A stretch of 45,499 nt of DNA from Chloroflexota bacterium. GTDB lineage: Bacteria; Chloroflexota; UBA11872. Below, piece by piece: positions 35,107 to 44,220 of the stretch. The notes under the pieces were generated by a model that saw only the letters and a list, made by a program, of their open reading frames with translations, made no database searches and was not told where the DNA came from. The stretch's first letter is position 1; each line of letters starts with the position of its first letter. A program made the translations under genes and the position numbers. The stretch is taken from positions 1 through 45,499 of the forward strand of contig JAPOXD010000058.1 in assembly GCA_026707285.1 (NCBI GenBank). Direction: 5' to 3'.

Positions 35107-36291
35107 TCAGTTAGTCCGCACGAGTTCGCGGTATATCGCTGCGGTGGCGCGGGCCATGCCTTGGCGATCCTGCCGCCGGCGCATACCGCACGCCGCCGCC
35201 TGCGTGATGGTGCGAGCCAACGCCGGCTCTGTCAACACGCGAAGCGCCGCGCCGCCAGCCGCGGCTCCATCGCCGGCGTCCACCAGCAAACCCGTTTTCT
35301 GGTCGGTTATCAGATCGCTGGTGCCGATGGCTTGCGCGCCCACGACCGGCACGCCGGCCCACATGGCCTCCATGACGGAATAGGGCACGCCCTCCCAGCG
35401 AGCCAGGTGCAGATAGACGTCCATGGCCGGCAGCAGGGTCCGGGCTTCGGGCACGAACCCGGGACGCAGCGTGGCGTGCAAGAGGCCGAGGTCCGCGAGT
35501 CGCTGCTCCACCACCGTCTGCAGCTCGCCGCCGTTGATCCACAGCAGGCGCGTTTCCGGATGCGCCGCGTGAATCACGCGGAACGCCTCCACGATGTCCA
35601 TCGGGGCCTTCTGGGCGGTGAAGCGCGAGGTCGTGCCGACCACCGGCACGTCGGGGGACAGACCCAGCCGCCGCCGCGCCTCGGGCTTCGCCAGCGGCTC
35701 GAAGGGCTCGAAGCCGTTGGGCACCAGCCGCACGCGCGACGACCCCAGAAGCCTTGCCGCCTCGCGCTGCTCGCCGTCGGATAGGGCGATCACGCGATCG
35801 GTCATCGAACCCAAGAACTTCTCGAGCCCGCGCGCCATGGCGCGACCCGTTCCGCCGGCGAAGTTCAGGTAGTAGAAGCCGTGCGGGGTGTGCACGGTGC
35901 GGACGCGTCGCCACCGGGCGGCGAGCCGTCCGGTGATTCCGGCCTTGGTGCTGTGGGTGTGGACGACGTCGTAGCCGCCCCTGCGGATCAGCCGCGCCAA
36001 GCGAACGATGGTCGTGGAGTCGGCCCACGGGTTCAACGCCCGCAGCATCGGGATTTCCCGCACGGTCACGCCCGCGTCGCGCAGGTCGCTTGCAAACGAC
36101 GTGTCGCCATGCGCCTCGGATCGAACCGGTGGACACGCCACCTCCACCGCCACGGCGTCCGGGTCGAAGGACGTGGTCAGGTCAAACAGGTGCCGCTTCG
36201 TGCCGCCGATGGTCGCCTCCATCACCTGGAGGACACGCAGCGGGCGGTTCGGTGGCGTCAGTGTCGCCCCAGCACCGATTCGCGCAGCCAC
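35107..36291 (-). CDS. GT4 family glycosyltransferase
   Basis: The 394-residue enzyme has the opening LRVLQVMEATIGGTKRHLFDL, typical of undecaprenyl-linked galactosyl- or glucosyl-type GT4 proteins, then VVGTTSRFTAQKAPMDIVEAF and the complete EX7E motif in WEGVPYSVMEAMWAGVPVV. The start at GTG 36291 overlaps the upstream epimerase by 34 bases; a CTG overlapping the epimerase stop near 36261 would be a shorter alternative. Its stop lies one base from the initiator gene. It may add the second sugar after the initiator. Confidence 0.9.
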   Translation of the reverse strand: MAARIGAGATLTPPNRPLRVLQVMEATIGGTKRHLFDLTTSFDPDAVAVEVACPPVRSEAHGDTSFASDLRDAGVTVREIPMLRALNPWADSTTIVRLARLIRRGGYDVVHTHSTKAGITGRLAARWRRVRTVHTPHGFYYLNFAGGTGRAMARGLEKFLGSMTDRVIALSDGEQREAARLLGSSRVRLVPNGFEPFEPLAKPEARRRLGLSPDVPVVGTTSRFTAQKAPMDIVEAFRVIHAAHPETRLLWINGGELQTVVEQRLADLGLLHATLRPGFVPEARTLLPAMDVYLHLARWEGVPYSVMEAMWAGVPVVGAQAIGTSDLITDQKTGLLVDAGDGAAAGGAALRVLTEPALARTITQAAACGMRRRQDRQGMARATAAIYRELVRTN

Positions 36292-37226
36292 GCGTACTCG
36301 GCCTCGAGGCCCTGGCGCACGGTCGTGGTGGGATTGAAGTCCAACTCGCGCCTGGCCTTGCCGATATCGGCCTGGCTGTGAAGCTGATCCGCCGGATTGG
36401 CGTCGGTGTAGATCAGCTCCGCCGGGCGGCCGACGACGTACTCCATCTCCTGCACGAACTCGTTCACGGACACCGTCGGGCCGCTGCCGATGTTGTAGAC
36501 CTCGCCGATCGGCAACACGTCCAGCACCCGGGCCTGCGCCTCCACGGCGTCCATCACGTAGGTCAGCTCGCGCGTCTGCTCGCCGTCGCCGTAGATGGTG
36601 ATCGGGCGGCCCTCGGCGATGGCTTTCAGGCCGATGTGCGCCAGCATGTCGGGGCGCTGGCGGGGGCCGAAGAGCGTGTAGTACCGCAGGATCACGACCG
36701 GCAGGCCGAAGAGCTGGCGGAAGCCATTGAGCACGTGCTCATCCATCAGCTTGGACATGGCGTAGAACGCGCGGGGATTCAAGTCGTGGTCCTCGGGCGT
36801 GGGCAGCTTCGGATTGAAGCCGTAGATCGACGACGTTGACGCAAAGCTGAACAGCTCGACGCCGGATGCCAGGGCCGCCTCCGCCAGCCGCTGCGTCGAG
36901 AGGCAGTTGTCCCGCATGTAGCGGCCGTAGTTGAACGCGGTCCATCCTTCGCGCACGCCGGCGCGCGCCGCGAGATGAAAGATGAATTGCGCCCGGTCGG
37001 TCAGGGGCCGCAGATCCAGGTCCATCAGGTGACCCTCGACGGATTCGTACTCCGGGTGCGCCAGCAGCCGTCGCTCGTTGTCCCGTTTCTGCCGGATGTC
37101 GTAGGAGTCGGTGAACCCGTCCAGGCCGATCACGTGATGCCCCTCGAGGAGCAAACGCTCGGCGAGGTGGGAGCCGATGAAGCCGCAGGCACCGGTCACG
37201 AGGCTGGTCGGGCGGTTACTGGCCAT
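36258..37226 (-). CDS. NAD-dependent nucleotide-sugar epimerase/dehydratase
   Basis: The 322-residue protein is an extended short-chain dehydrogenase acting on a nucleotide sugar to supply donors to the neighbouring glycosyltransferases. It has the NAD-binding TGACGFIG (11-18), FHLAARAGVR, the catalytic STSSIYG region (near 130-136) and Tyr155/Lys159 in YAMSK. The AGVREGW segment resembles UDP-glucuronate 4-epimerases and related UDP-sugar epimerases. The exact substrate is not fixed by these motifs. The gene starts at ATG 37226 after a 77-base gap and runs into the glycosyltransferase gene by overlap. Confidence 0.92.
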   Translation of the reverse strand: MASNRPTSLVTGACGFIGSHLAERLLLEGHHVIGLDGFTDSYDIRQKRDNERRLLAHPEYESVEGHLMDLDLRPLTDRAQFIFHLAARAGVREGWTAFNYGRYMRDNCLSTQRLAEAALASGVELFSFASTSSIYGFNPKLPTPEDHDLNPRAFYAMSKLMDEHVLNGFRQLFGLPVVILRYYTLFGPRQRPDMLAHIGLKAIAEGRPITIYGDGEQTRELTYVMDAVEAQARVLDVLPIGEVYNIGSGPTVSVNEFVQEMEYVVGRPAELIYTDANPADQLHSQADIGKARRELDFNPTTTVRQGLEAEYAWLRESVLGRH

Positions 37227-37274
37227 TCAGGGTCTTCACGTCAAGGTGGCGCGCCCCACGCGCGCCTACTCGGA

Positions 37275-37280
37275 AGTATA
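37275..37280 (-). promoter_or_regulatory. Candidate -10 box before the epimerase gene
   Basis: Read on the minus strand the hexamer is TATACT, five of six matches to the -10 consensus, about 48 bases before the epimerase ATG in the 77-base gap 37227-37303. A -35 element at proper spacing is not clear. It would let the epimerase, glycosyltransferase and initiator genes be transcribed apart from the two upstream genes. Confidence 0.33.
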
Positions 37281-37303
37281 TCGGCGTGACGCGCAGAGCC
37301 ATT

Positions 37304-38434
37304 TCAGTCGCGCGCACCCAACACCTCGTCGTATACGGCCCATGTGGCGGCCCGCATGCGGTCCAGGGCGAAGGCGCCGCGCGCGCGTCGCGCCGCCGCC
37401 GCACCCAGGCGTTCGCGATCGGCGTCGTCTCGGAGCAGGCGGGCCAGCGCTTCCGCGAACCCAAACATGTCGCCCGCCGGGACCAGGATGCCGGTTTCGC
37501 CGTCGCTCACCACCTCGGGCACGCCGCCAACGGCGGTCGCCACCACGGGCCGGCCGGCGGCCATCGCCTCCAAGAGCGCAAGGCCGAACCCTTCCCAATC
37601 CGACGCCAGCGCCACGACGTCGCACGCGGCCAGCAGGCGGCGCATATCGCTCCTGACTCCCAGCCAGCGCACCGCGCCGTCGACCTCGATGAGATCCGCG
37701 AGGGCGTGGAGGTCGCGCTCGTAGACTTCCGACCCGAGCTGCCGTGCGCCCGCCAGCAGCAGCACGGCGTCCGGCTGCTCGCGGTGCACGCGCTCGAAGG
37801 CCCGCAGGAGCATGCCATGGTTCTTCTGCGGGTCGAGTCGCGCCGGGCACAGCACCACGCGGGCGTCCGGCTCGATGCCTAGCTCGGCGCGGGCGGCGGC
37901 TCGGTCCAGCTCCGCGAACGGCGCCGCGTCGATGCCATAGTGCACCATCCGCGACTTTGCCGGCGGCGCGCCGCCCGTGGTGACGGCCCACTCGCGCACG
38001 GCGTCCGAGATGCCGATGGTGAGGTTCGGCAAGCGCGCGGTGCGCCGGTGGAGCCAGCGCCAGACCGGGTGCTCCAGCCGAGCTTCCAGGTTGTGCTTAG
38101 TCGCCACCAGCCCGGGAACCCGAGCCGCGCGGGCGGCCAGCGCCCCGTACATATCGGCGCGCAGCAGATGCGTGTGCACCACGTCGTAGCGGCCGCGGAC
38201 GATGGCGGCAGTGAGCTTCGGCAGCCGCGTCCAGCCCCAAGGCCCGGCCATGGGGACGTGGCGCACCCGGCCGGCCAGACGCTCGGCGTCCGCGCGCAGG
38301 TCGTGGTCGCGGAAGTAGATCACGTCCTGCTCCATGCCGGCCGTGGACTCCGCGATCAACTGCAGCAGATGGCCCTGGGCGCCGCCGACAGCCAGCGAGG
38401 AGATGACGTGGACGATCCGGCGCGGGGCCGTCAT
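37304..38434 (-). CDS. GT4 family glycosyltransferase
   Basis: The 376-residue enzyme has IVHVISSLAVGGAQGHLLQL at its start, the standard glycine-rich loop of undecaprenyl-linked GT4 enzymes, then VVLCPARLDPQKNHGMLLRAF and EX7E in WEGFGLALLEAMAAGRPVVATAVGGVPE. Length is standard. It is coupled by an ATGA overlap to the cysteine-rich glycosyltransferase upstream and is followed by a 77-base gap before the epimerase gene. Sugar specificity is unknown. Confidence 0.92.
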   Translation of the reverse strand: MTAPRRIVHVISSLAVGGAQGHLLQLIAESTAGMEQDVIYFRDHDLRADAERLAGRVRHVPMAGPWGWTRLPKLTAAIVRGRYDVVHTHLLRADMYGALAARAARVPGLVATKHNLEARLEHPVWRWLHRRTARLPNLTIGISDAVREWAVTTGGAPPAKSRMVHYGIDAAPFAELDRAAARAELGIEPDARVVLCPARLDPQKNHGMLLRAFERVHREQPDAVLLLAGARQLGSEVYERDLHALADLIEVDGAVRWLGVRSDMRRLLAACDVVALASDWEGFGLALLEAMAAGRPVVATAVGGVPEVVSDGETGILVPAGDMFGFAEALARLLRDDADRERLGAAAARRARGAFALDRMRAATWAVYDEVLGARD

Positions 38435-39648
38435 GCGGCGGCGATCAGCGCCTCATAGCGCGCCAGCGTCCGTTCCACCTGCCGGTCCAGCGTGAACCAT
38501 TGCGCCACGCGCTCTCGCCCCGCCGCGCCGAGCTCACGGGCGAACGCCGGGTCCTCGACGATGAGCGACAGCCGGTCGGCCAGGCCCATGGTGTCGTCGG
38601 GATGCACGGCGAATCCCGTCTCGCCGTCGGGGACGATTTCCGGTCCGGCGCCGAGCGTCGACGCGATCACCGGCGTGCCGGCGGCCATGGACTCGATCAG
38701 CGTCAGGTTGAACGGGTCCGGGTAGGTCGAGGGCGCGAGGGTGACGTCGGCGGCGTGGTAGGCGTCGCGCAGCGTGTCGGCGTCGACCCACCCGGGCAGA
38801 ACCAGCCGGTCGCCCACGCCCAGCTCCTGCGCCATTTGGCGCAGCTTGGGCGCGTAGCGTGGGTTGTCTCCCGCGATGACGAGACGCGCGTCGGAATTTC
38901 GCGCCTTCGCCAGCGCGTGCAACGCGGCTTCGGCCCCTTTTTCGCGGCTCACGCGGGCAGCCAGCAGCGCCAGCGGCGCGTCGTCCAGGCCAAGCTTCGC
39001 CCGAAACCGCTTGCCGTCGCCTTGCGCCCACCACTCGGCGTCGACGCCGTTGTGCACCACCTCGGCTCCGCCGTAGCCGTTGGCTCGCAGCGCGGTCTGC
39101 AAGGCGCGGCTGATGACGAAGATGTGGGCCACGTGCGAGGACATCTGGCGGTTGATGGCCGTGTTGCGCGCCGGGTTCCAGCGGAAGCGCTGGCACTTGG
39201 CGCAGTTGAACCACCGCTGGCGAAAGTCCACCCGCCCGCCGCTGCAGATGAACTTGATGCAGCAAAACAGCAAAAAGTCGTGCGCCGTATACGCCACCGG
39301 CGCGCCCGTGTCCGCCGCCGTCTCCAGCGACGCGAACGACAGGTGCTGGTGCACGTTGTGCGCATGCACCACGTCGGGCCGAAAGTCCGCCAGCGCGCGG
39401 CGCACGCCGCCCAGCACCATGGGATTCATCATGGCCACCGTGCTGCGGAATCGCTCCGGGTAGCGGGACTGGAGGCGCTGCACCTGCACCGGGCCGTCAG
39501 CGGCCTCCGTGGACGCGTAGGGCCAGGTGGTCACCACCAGCACGTCGTGACCGCGCCCCGCGAACGCGCGCGCCAGGCGTTGCGCCACCACGCCCGCCCC
39601 GCCCCGGTTCGCGGGGGGATAGGTATCAGCCAGCAGGGCGATGCGCAT
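38431..39648 (-). CDS. GT4 family glycosyltransferase with a five-cysteine loop
   Basis: The 405-residue protein is a GT-B enzyme: MRIALLADTYPPANRGGAGV opens the first domain, LALLAARVSREKGAEAALHAL the second. The acidic motif reads DPFNLTLIESMAAGTP, with Asp311 at the first position and Glu319 at the second, as in GT4 subgroups where Asp replaces Glu. Between residues 129 and 152 there are five cysteines, CCIKFIC then CAKC, in the loop after TAHDFLLF. Similar Cys loops occur in some GT4 enzymes and may hold zinc. It is the first gene of the second polysaccharide locus. Confidence 0.9.
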   Translation of the reverse strand: MRIALLADTYPPANRGGAGVVAQRLARAFAGRGHDVLVVTTWPYASTEAADGPVQVQRLQSRYPERFRSTVAMMNPMVLGGVRRALADFRPDVVHAHNVHQHLSFASLETAADTGAPVAYTAHDFLLFCCIKFICSGGRVDFRQRWFNCAKCQRFRWNPARNTAINRQMSSHVAHIFVISRALQTALRANGYGGAEVVHNGVDAEWWAQGDGKRFRAKLGLDDAPLALLAARVSREKGAEAALHALAKARNSDARLVIAGDNPRYAPKLRQMAQELGVGDRLVLPGWVDADTLRDAYHAADVTLAPSTYPDPFNLTLIESMAAGTPVIASTLGAGPEIVPDGETGFAVHPDDTMGLADRLSLIVEDPAFARELGAAGRERVAQWFTLDRQVERTLARYEALIAAA

Positions 39649-39699
39649 GGACGCTTTCCGAACGCGTGTGCCTGATTCTAGAAAGCCGGTAACCGCCGG

Positions 39700-40155
39700 C
39701 TATTCGTATGGACGCCCGCCGATGGGCACGTCGCGTCCCTCGTCGAGGTCCAGGCGGTCGAAGTGCCGCGTGATGTCGGTGCGATGCGCCTGGCCGCAGT
39801 CCGCCAGGAACTCCCGGAATTCGGTCCACGTCCAGCGATCGTTCTCGTCCTCGGGCGTGGCGGCCCACGACTTTCGGTTGAATTCCTCGATCTCCTCCGG
39901 CGTGCGCGGCGTCATGTGCTCGGCGATCCAGGCCCACACGTCCTCGTCCGTCGGACGGTCGCGCAGCGCTTCGAGGAAGTCGTTGGCGGAGACGCCCAGG
40001 AACTCGAACAAGCGCTCCGATCGTCCGGTCCGGGCCACATACTCGCCCAGCGTTCCCGCCAGGTCGGCGCGCCCTTTGTCGATGCTGCGCGGCAGGAACA
40101 CGATCCCGCCGAGCTTCTCGTAGGGGCTGCGCGGCACTTCGTGCGTCAGGTCCAT
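39700..40155 (-). CDS. DUF5069 family protein
   Basis: ATG 40155 gives 151 residues. The segment GIVFLPRSIDKGRADLAGTLGEY and the following FLGVSANDFLEAL are the hallmark of DUF5069 proteins, whose function is unknown. Family members are small and soluble. A strong AAGGAG ribosome-binding site seven bases upstream lies within the last codons of the penicillin-acylase gene, so the two are probably one message. The first 65 residues of the longer open frame are not conserved and are left out. Confidence 0.85.
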   Translation of the reverse strand: MDLTHEVPRSPYEKLGGIVFLPRSIDKGRADLAGTLGEYVARTGRSERLFEFLGVSANDFLEALRDRPTDEDVWAWIAEHMTPRTPEEIEEFNRKSWAATPEDENDRWTWTEFREFLADCGQAHRTDITRHFDRLDLDEGRDVPIGGRPYE

Positions 40156-40159
40156 TGCG

Positions 40160-42562
40160 TCACTCCTTTGGCTGCAACGTCCGCGTGTGGCTGATCGTTG
40201 CGCGCACGTCGTCGCGTTCCAACGGAACCTGGCGATAGCGCCCCGCCAGCCAGTCGGCGAACTGGTCCGCATAGTGCGGGCTGCCCGGCTGTCCCGACGG
40301 TCCGGCCGCGTCGAGCGACCACAGGCAGGGCGGCGACTCCGCCACGTCAACGACTAGTCGATAGTTGGCGCCGCCGGTTGACTCGAATTCGGGCGACGAT
40401 CCCGTGTTGCACACGACGAAGCCGTTTCCGCTCGACGGCTCGCCCCCGCGGTCGAGCAAGCGCCCCAGGTCGCCGCGGTCCGTCAGGAGGTGGGGCAGCC
40501 ACACCTTGTGCAGCCCGCCCCAGCTCCATGCCGACATGTCGTCGCCGAGCCGCTCGGTGAGCAGGTCGAGGGCGCGGACCATGGCCGATCGCGCCGCCGC
40601 GTCGCGCGCTTCGTCCGACTCGAACCAGCCCGCCTCGTCCTCGCCCAGCAGGCGCAGCGACAACGCGCCGATGCCTCCCGCCACGAAAGCCGCCGGATCG
40701 CCTGCGGCCAGCGCCGAGGCATCCGCCGAGAATCGTTCCGAGGCCACCGCCTCGTCCCATTGCTGATGGAAGGCTTCGAAGATCACCGCCCCGGCGCTGT
40801 CGGCGTCCATGCGGCAGTCCCAGGCGCGCAGCGCCGCGGCGGCCGTCTGCAACCGCGCGTCGCCGCCGTCGAGAATGCGCGTCAGCGCGTCGACCGCGTT
40901 CACCGCCCGCAGCGACAGCGGGTCGTACTGCATGGCGGCCACTTCCTCGCGGGTGTGAGCCTGGCGCGACTCGATCATTTCCCGGATGCGCTGCGCGCGG
41001 TAGCCGCTGGGCGACGTGTTCGCCAGCGGGTACGGGTAGTCCGACGGCGCCGGCAGGTTGTTGGCCGTCGCCACCCAGCCGCGCTCGGGGTTGCGCACGC
41101 TGGGCATGCCCTCGAACGGCGTCATCCCCGTCCAGGCGTCGGCGGGGTCCCAGCCGCGGCGGTAGCCGCGCTCAACCCGCGAGCGCAGCGGCACCTGGCC
41201 CGTCGCCCGGTAGCCGAAGCCGCCGTCCACGTCCGCGAGCACCATGCTCAGCGTCGGCGACACCCAGCCCCGCAGGGCGTCCTCGAGTTCGGCGCAGGAG
41301 CCGGCCCGGTTCCACTCCAGCAGCGCCGTCGGCCAGGCGCAGGGCAGCGCCCCGGACCAGCGCAGCGAGACCGGCCCCGTGCCCTGCGCGAATCCCGGCA
41401 GGATGTCATCCACGATCGGGCCGTTGCGCGAGGACCGGATCGTTGCTTCGCGCACCCCCTCGCCGCGCACGGTGACGGCTTCCACCCGTTCCTGTGCCGG
41501 CTCCCAATTGCCGTCGTAGAGGAATGCGCCGGGGTGCGCCGGGTCGGTGCGCTCCTGGTAGAGGTCGCGCTGCGAGCTGATGTTGTTGGTGATCCCCCAG
41601 GCGACGCGGAGGTTGCGACCGAAGATGATCCCCGGCGCCCCCGCGTATCCGGAGCCCGCCACGTTGTACCGGCCACCGACCAGGTGCACCTGGTACCAGC
41701 AGCAGGGCGAGCCGAAGGCGATGTGCGGATCGCTGGCCACCATGCCGCCGCCGGACGCGCTGCGGCTCGGACCGATCACCCAGTTGTTGCTGCCGGTGCA
41801 GTCGTCGACCCCGCCCAGTGCGGGCTCCAGCGGGTCCGCGCCGCTGCCGGCGCCGGCGTACTCCCCGGGATGCAGGATCGTCTCGTCGATCGCCTCGGCG
41901 GTCATGAAGTTGCGATACAGCGGACCGTCGCCCAGGACTCGCCGCGCCACCTCGGGAATGGCAATGACGGGAAACCGCCCCGTGAGATACCAGCGAAACT
42001 CGCCCAGCAGCGCGATGGAGTCCAGCGGCCGCCACGGCTCCGGTCGGTAGTCCAGCAGGTCGAACTCGATGGGCAGCCGGTCGCGGCACTCGTCGATGAA
42101 CACATTCACGCCCGCCGCGAAGGCGTCGTAGCGCTCAGCCGTCTCGGCGGGCAGACGCGCCGTTTCCTCCTCCGCGATGCGATGCAGCCCGACCGTGCGC
42201 ACGAGCCGGTCGTAGTCGAACGCCTCGGGACCCAGGACTTCCGCCAGCCGTCCCAGCGCCCGCCGCCGCAGATAGTCCATCTGGAACAGCCGGTCCTGCG
42301 CCATGGCGTAGCCGTAGCCCACGAACAGGTCGGTCTCGCTCTCGGCGTGGACGTGCGCCAGTCCGCTCGTGTCTCGGTGAATCTCGACCGCCGCGCCGAC
42401 CGGACCCGACCGCTGTCCGTCGGTTGCCGCCAGCCGGCTCTGGAGCTCCTGGTTCCACCAGGCCTCGAACTGGGCGGCGCTCAGCCCGGCGGCGGCGCGG
42501 ACGGCGTCGATCGCCTCGCCGCGGCCCAACTGGTGAAGGATCCGGCGCGAGTCGATGGCCAT
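40160..42562 (-). CDS. Penicillin-acylase-family Ntn hydrolase without signal peptide
   Basis: From ATG 42562 the protein has 800 residues. Penicillin acylase family enzymes cleave side-chain amides after self-processing at an internal serine. The processing and nucleophile site is visible as TGSNNWVIG, with Ser258 as the new N-terminal nucleophile. The alpha chain region has GYGYAMAQDRLFQMD and the beta chain has later SSRNGPIVDD and WGITNNISSQRDLY motifs. Most relatives are exported, but here the N-terminus is a charged helical stretch, RRILHQLGRGEAIDAVRAAA, with no signal peptide, suggesting a cytoplasmic enzyme. It starts 4 bases after the beta-propeller gene. The substrate is unknown; acylated sugars or N-acyl amino acids are possible. 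Confidence 0.9.
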   Translation of the reverse strand: MAIDSRRILHQLGRGEAIDAVRAAAGLSAAQFEAWWNQELQSRLAATDGQRSGPVGAAVEIHRDTSGLAHVHAESETDLFVGYGYAMAQDRLFQMDYLRRRALGRLAEVLGPEAFDYDRLVRTVGLHRIAEEETARLPAETAERYDAFAAGVNVFIDECRDRLPIEFDLLDYRPEPWRPLDSIALLGEFRWYLTGRFPVIAIPEVARRVLGDGPLYRNFMTAEAIDETILHPGEYAGAGSGADPLEPALGGVDDCTGSNNWVIGPSRSASGGGMVASDPHIAFGSPCCWYQVHLVGGRYNVAGSGYAGAPGIIFGRNLRVAWGITNNISSQRDLYQERTDPAHPGAFLYDGNWEPAQERVEAVTVRGEGVREATIRSSRNGPIVDDILPGFAQGTGPVSLRWSGALPCAWPTALLEWNRAGSCAELEDALRGWVSPTLSMVLADVDGGFGYRATGQVPLRSRVERGYRRGWDPADAWTGMTPFEGMPSVRNPERGWVATANNLPAPSDYPYPLANTSPSGYRAQRIREMIESRQAHTREEVAAMQYDPLSLRAVNAVDALTRILDGGDARLQTAAAALRAWDCRMDADSAGAVIFEAFHQQWDEAVASERFSADASALAAGDPAAFVAGGIGALSLRLLGEDEAGWFESDEARDAAARSAMVRALDLLTERLGDDMSAWSWGGLHKVWLPHLLTDRGDLGRLLDRGGEPSSGNGFVVCNTGSSPEFESTGGANYRLVVDVAESPPCLWSLDAAGPSGQPGSPHYADQFADWLAGRYRQVPLERDDVRATISHTRTLQPKE

Positions 42563-42566
42563 GGCT

Positions 42567-44093
42567 CTACTCCCAGGCGTATCCGTACAAGCGAGATCGG
42601 AGCAAATGGAATCGGACCGCGCACTCGTCCAGCGGACACACGTCGCCGCCGGTCCAACGCGCGGGCGCGGCGGTGCTGTCGCCGCGCCAGGGAATGAAGT
42701 CATCCTTGCCGAAGCCCTCCACGACGTTGCCGTCCGGGTCCAGCAGTTCGGCGTGCAACTCGCCCTCCGCCACGGTCGAGGTCGCGGCATTGAGGACCAG
42801 CTGCTTGCCGCCGACGGGCAATGGGTGCGTCGTGAGCGTGCCCACCACATCGCCGCCGGGGCCCGAAACCGCCGCCCAGTAGCGATTGACGGCCCAACTG
42901 GCGCGGCAGATGGCGGAGAAGAACGGCCAGATCGTCGGGCCCTTGGCCGCCGGATCGCCGTGCAGCCCCTCGGTGCCCGAGAAGTACGCGTAGTGCCGGC
43001 CGTTGTGCTCGACCATGTGGTGCGAGGGCCACAGCATGCCGCCGCCGTAGTCGCCCAGCGCGCCGACGGCGACCGCGGGCAGGCGCACGCGCCGGTCCCA
43101 GATGCGTCCGTCGGCACTGCCGCCCAGCTGCAGCTCGATCGTCTGCGTGCGGTTGAGGTAGATGGCGATCACGCCGATGTATCCGCTTCGCACCGGGGTG
43201 ACGCAGAGCTCCATGATCTGGACGTCGTGCGGGTCGTAGATGTCGGGCTGGATGATGGTCTCGAAGGGGCTCCACTCGGAGCCGTCGGGGCTCGTGCGGC
43301 GCGCCATCACCCGGCGGCCCTCGGCGAAGACGTCGTAGGCCACCAGCCCGCCCGGATGCACCGGCTCACCCAGCTTGTGCGTCGCAAAGTAGGTGCCGTC
43401 CGCGTCGCGGAAGACGTAAGTGGTGTCCGCCGTGTGCTTGGGGTTCTCGTAGGGGATCACCAGCCGGACTCCTGGCACCGCCACTTCCAGGACCGGGCCT
43501 TCGCTCACCGTCCAGTTAATGCCATCCGGCGAGAAGTAGCGATACATGCCGCGCGCCTGCTTCTCGCCCGGCGGCGGAGGCGGCAGTCCGCGAATGTGTC
43601 CCGGTCCCCCGCCGATGGTGTTGCTGGGGTCGCGCATCACGAACATCTCGTAGCGGCGGTCGGGCTCGGCGTCGGGGTCGATCATCACCGAGCTGTACAT
43701 GCTGGGGCCGCCCGACTCGAAGTCCAGCAGGATGTTGGTGCGCGGGTATCCCGGCTGCGGGCAGAGGTCCAGCTCGGGACGCGTCCACTCCACGCCGTCT
43801 TCCGACGTGAGATAGGTCACGCGCCGGTAGTTCTCGAAATACCCCGCCGTCAGCGGCGTCGAGACGTGCCAGGCCTTCCACAAGCCGTCGATCGGGTCAT
43901 GGGCGAACGTGCCGTGGGCGAAGACCGAGCCGCTGTCCCAGGGCATGGCCGGCGTCACCAGCGGGTTGTTGGGATCCAGCTCGCCCAACTCTTGCCGCCA
44001 GGCCAGCATGTGCTGCTCGGCGACGTCGTCGACCAGGATCATCGAGAGACAGTCGGTGCGCCGCTTGACGCTCGTGGGAAACGAGAAGGCCAT
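42567..44093 (-). CDS. GH32/GH43-like beta-propeller protein
   Basis: From ATG 44093, with AGGGA upstream, the protein has 508 residues. Repeated blade signatures such as TYLTSEDGVEWTRPELD, YFSPDGINWTVSEGP and RTSPDGSEWSPFETI mark a five-bladed propeller of the GH32/43/DUF-type sugar hydrolases. The C-terminal 100 residues look like a beta-sandwich. No signal peptide is seen, and the three acidic catalytic residues could not be placed reliably; Asp residues in MPWDSGS and in IYDPHDVQ are candidates. It is divergent from the Gfo/Idh/MocA gene and leads the group with the acylase and DUF5069 genes. A role in glycoside use is likely but unproven. Confidence 0.75.
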   Translation of the reverse strand: MAFSFPTSVKRRTDCLSMILVDDVAEQHMLAWRQELGELDPNNPLVTPAMPWDSGSVFAHGTFAHDPIDGLWKAWHVSTPLTAGYFENYRRVTYLTSEDGVEWTRPELDLCPQPGYPRTNILLDFESGGPSMYSSVMIDPDAEPDRRYEMFVMRDPSNTIGGGPGHIRGLPPPPPGEKQARGMYRYFSPDGINWTVSEGPVLEVAVPGVRLVIPYENPKHTADTTYVFRDADGTYFATHKLGEPVHPGGLVAYDVFAEGRRVMARRTSPDGSEWSPFETIIQPDIYDPHDVQIMELCVTPVRSGYIGVIAIYLNRTQTIELQLGGSADGRIWDRRVRLPAVAVGALGDYGGGMLWPSHHMVEHNGRHYAYFSGTEGLHGDPAAKGPTIWPFFSAICRASWAVNRYWAAVSGPGGDVVGTLTTHPLPVGGKQLVLNAATSTVAEGELHAELLDPDGNVVEGFGKDDFIPWRGDSTAAPARWTGGDVCPLDECAVRFHLLRSRLYGYAWE

Positions 44094-44196
44094 AGTCGTC
44101 CCTGTGCGGGCGCCGCAACGTCTTGGGGCGCGGCGAGCGACTCTAGCAGAAACCCTTGGCGGCGCCCCGTGGTAGGTTTCGACAGTCTGGCCGCCC

Positions 44197-44202
44197 AGGA
44201 GG
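44197..44202 (+). promoter_or_regulatory. Strong Shine-Dalgarno before the oxidoreductase gene
   Basis: AGGAGG ends 18 bases before the GTG at 44221, which is too far for efficient initiation. An in-frame ATC at 44212 sits at 9 bases, an optimal distance, so a rare ATC start would add three residues (Ile-Asp-Thr). Confidence 0.5.
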
Positions 44203-44220
44203 ATCGAGCCCATCGACACG

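Noticed and set aside
40490-42697. Long plus-strand frame of over 700 codons opposite the penicillin-acylase gene
   Set aside because: The minus-strand frame holds the nucleophile motif and family regions; the plus-strand translation has no recognisable domain.
42563-43117. Possible fusion of the penicillin acylase with an upstream domain, since its frame stays open for 185 more codons
   Set aside because: The extra stretch overlaps the beta-propeller gene in another frame and reads as arginine- and serine-rich noise; ATG 42562 fits the operon spacing.
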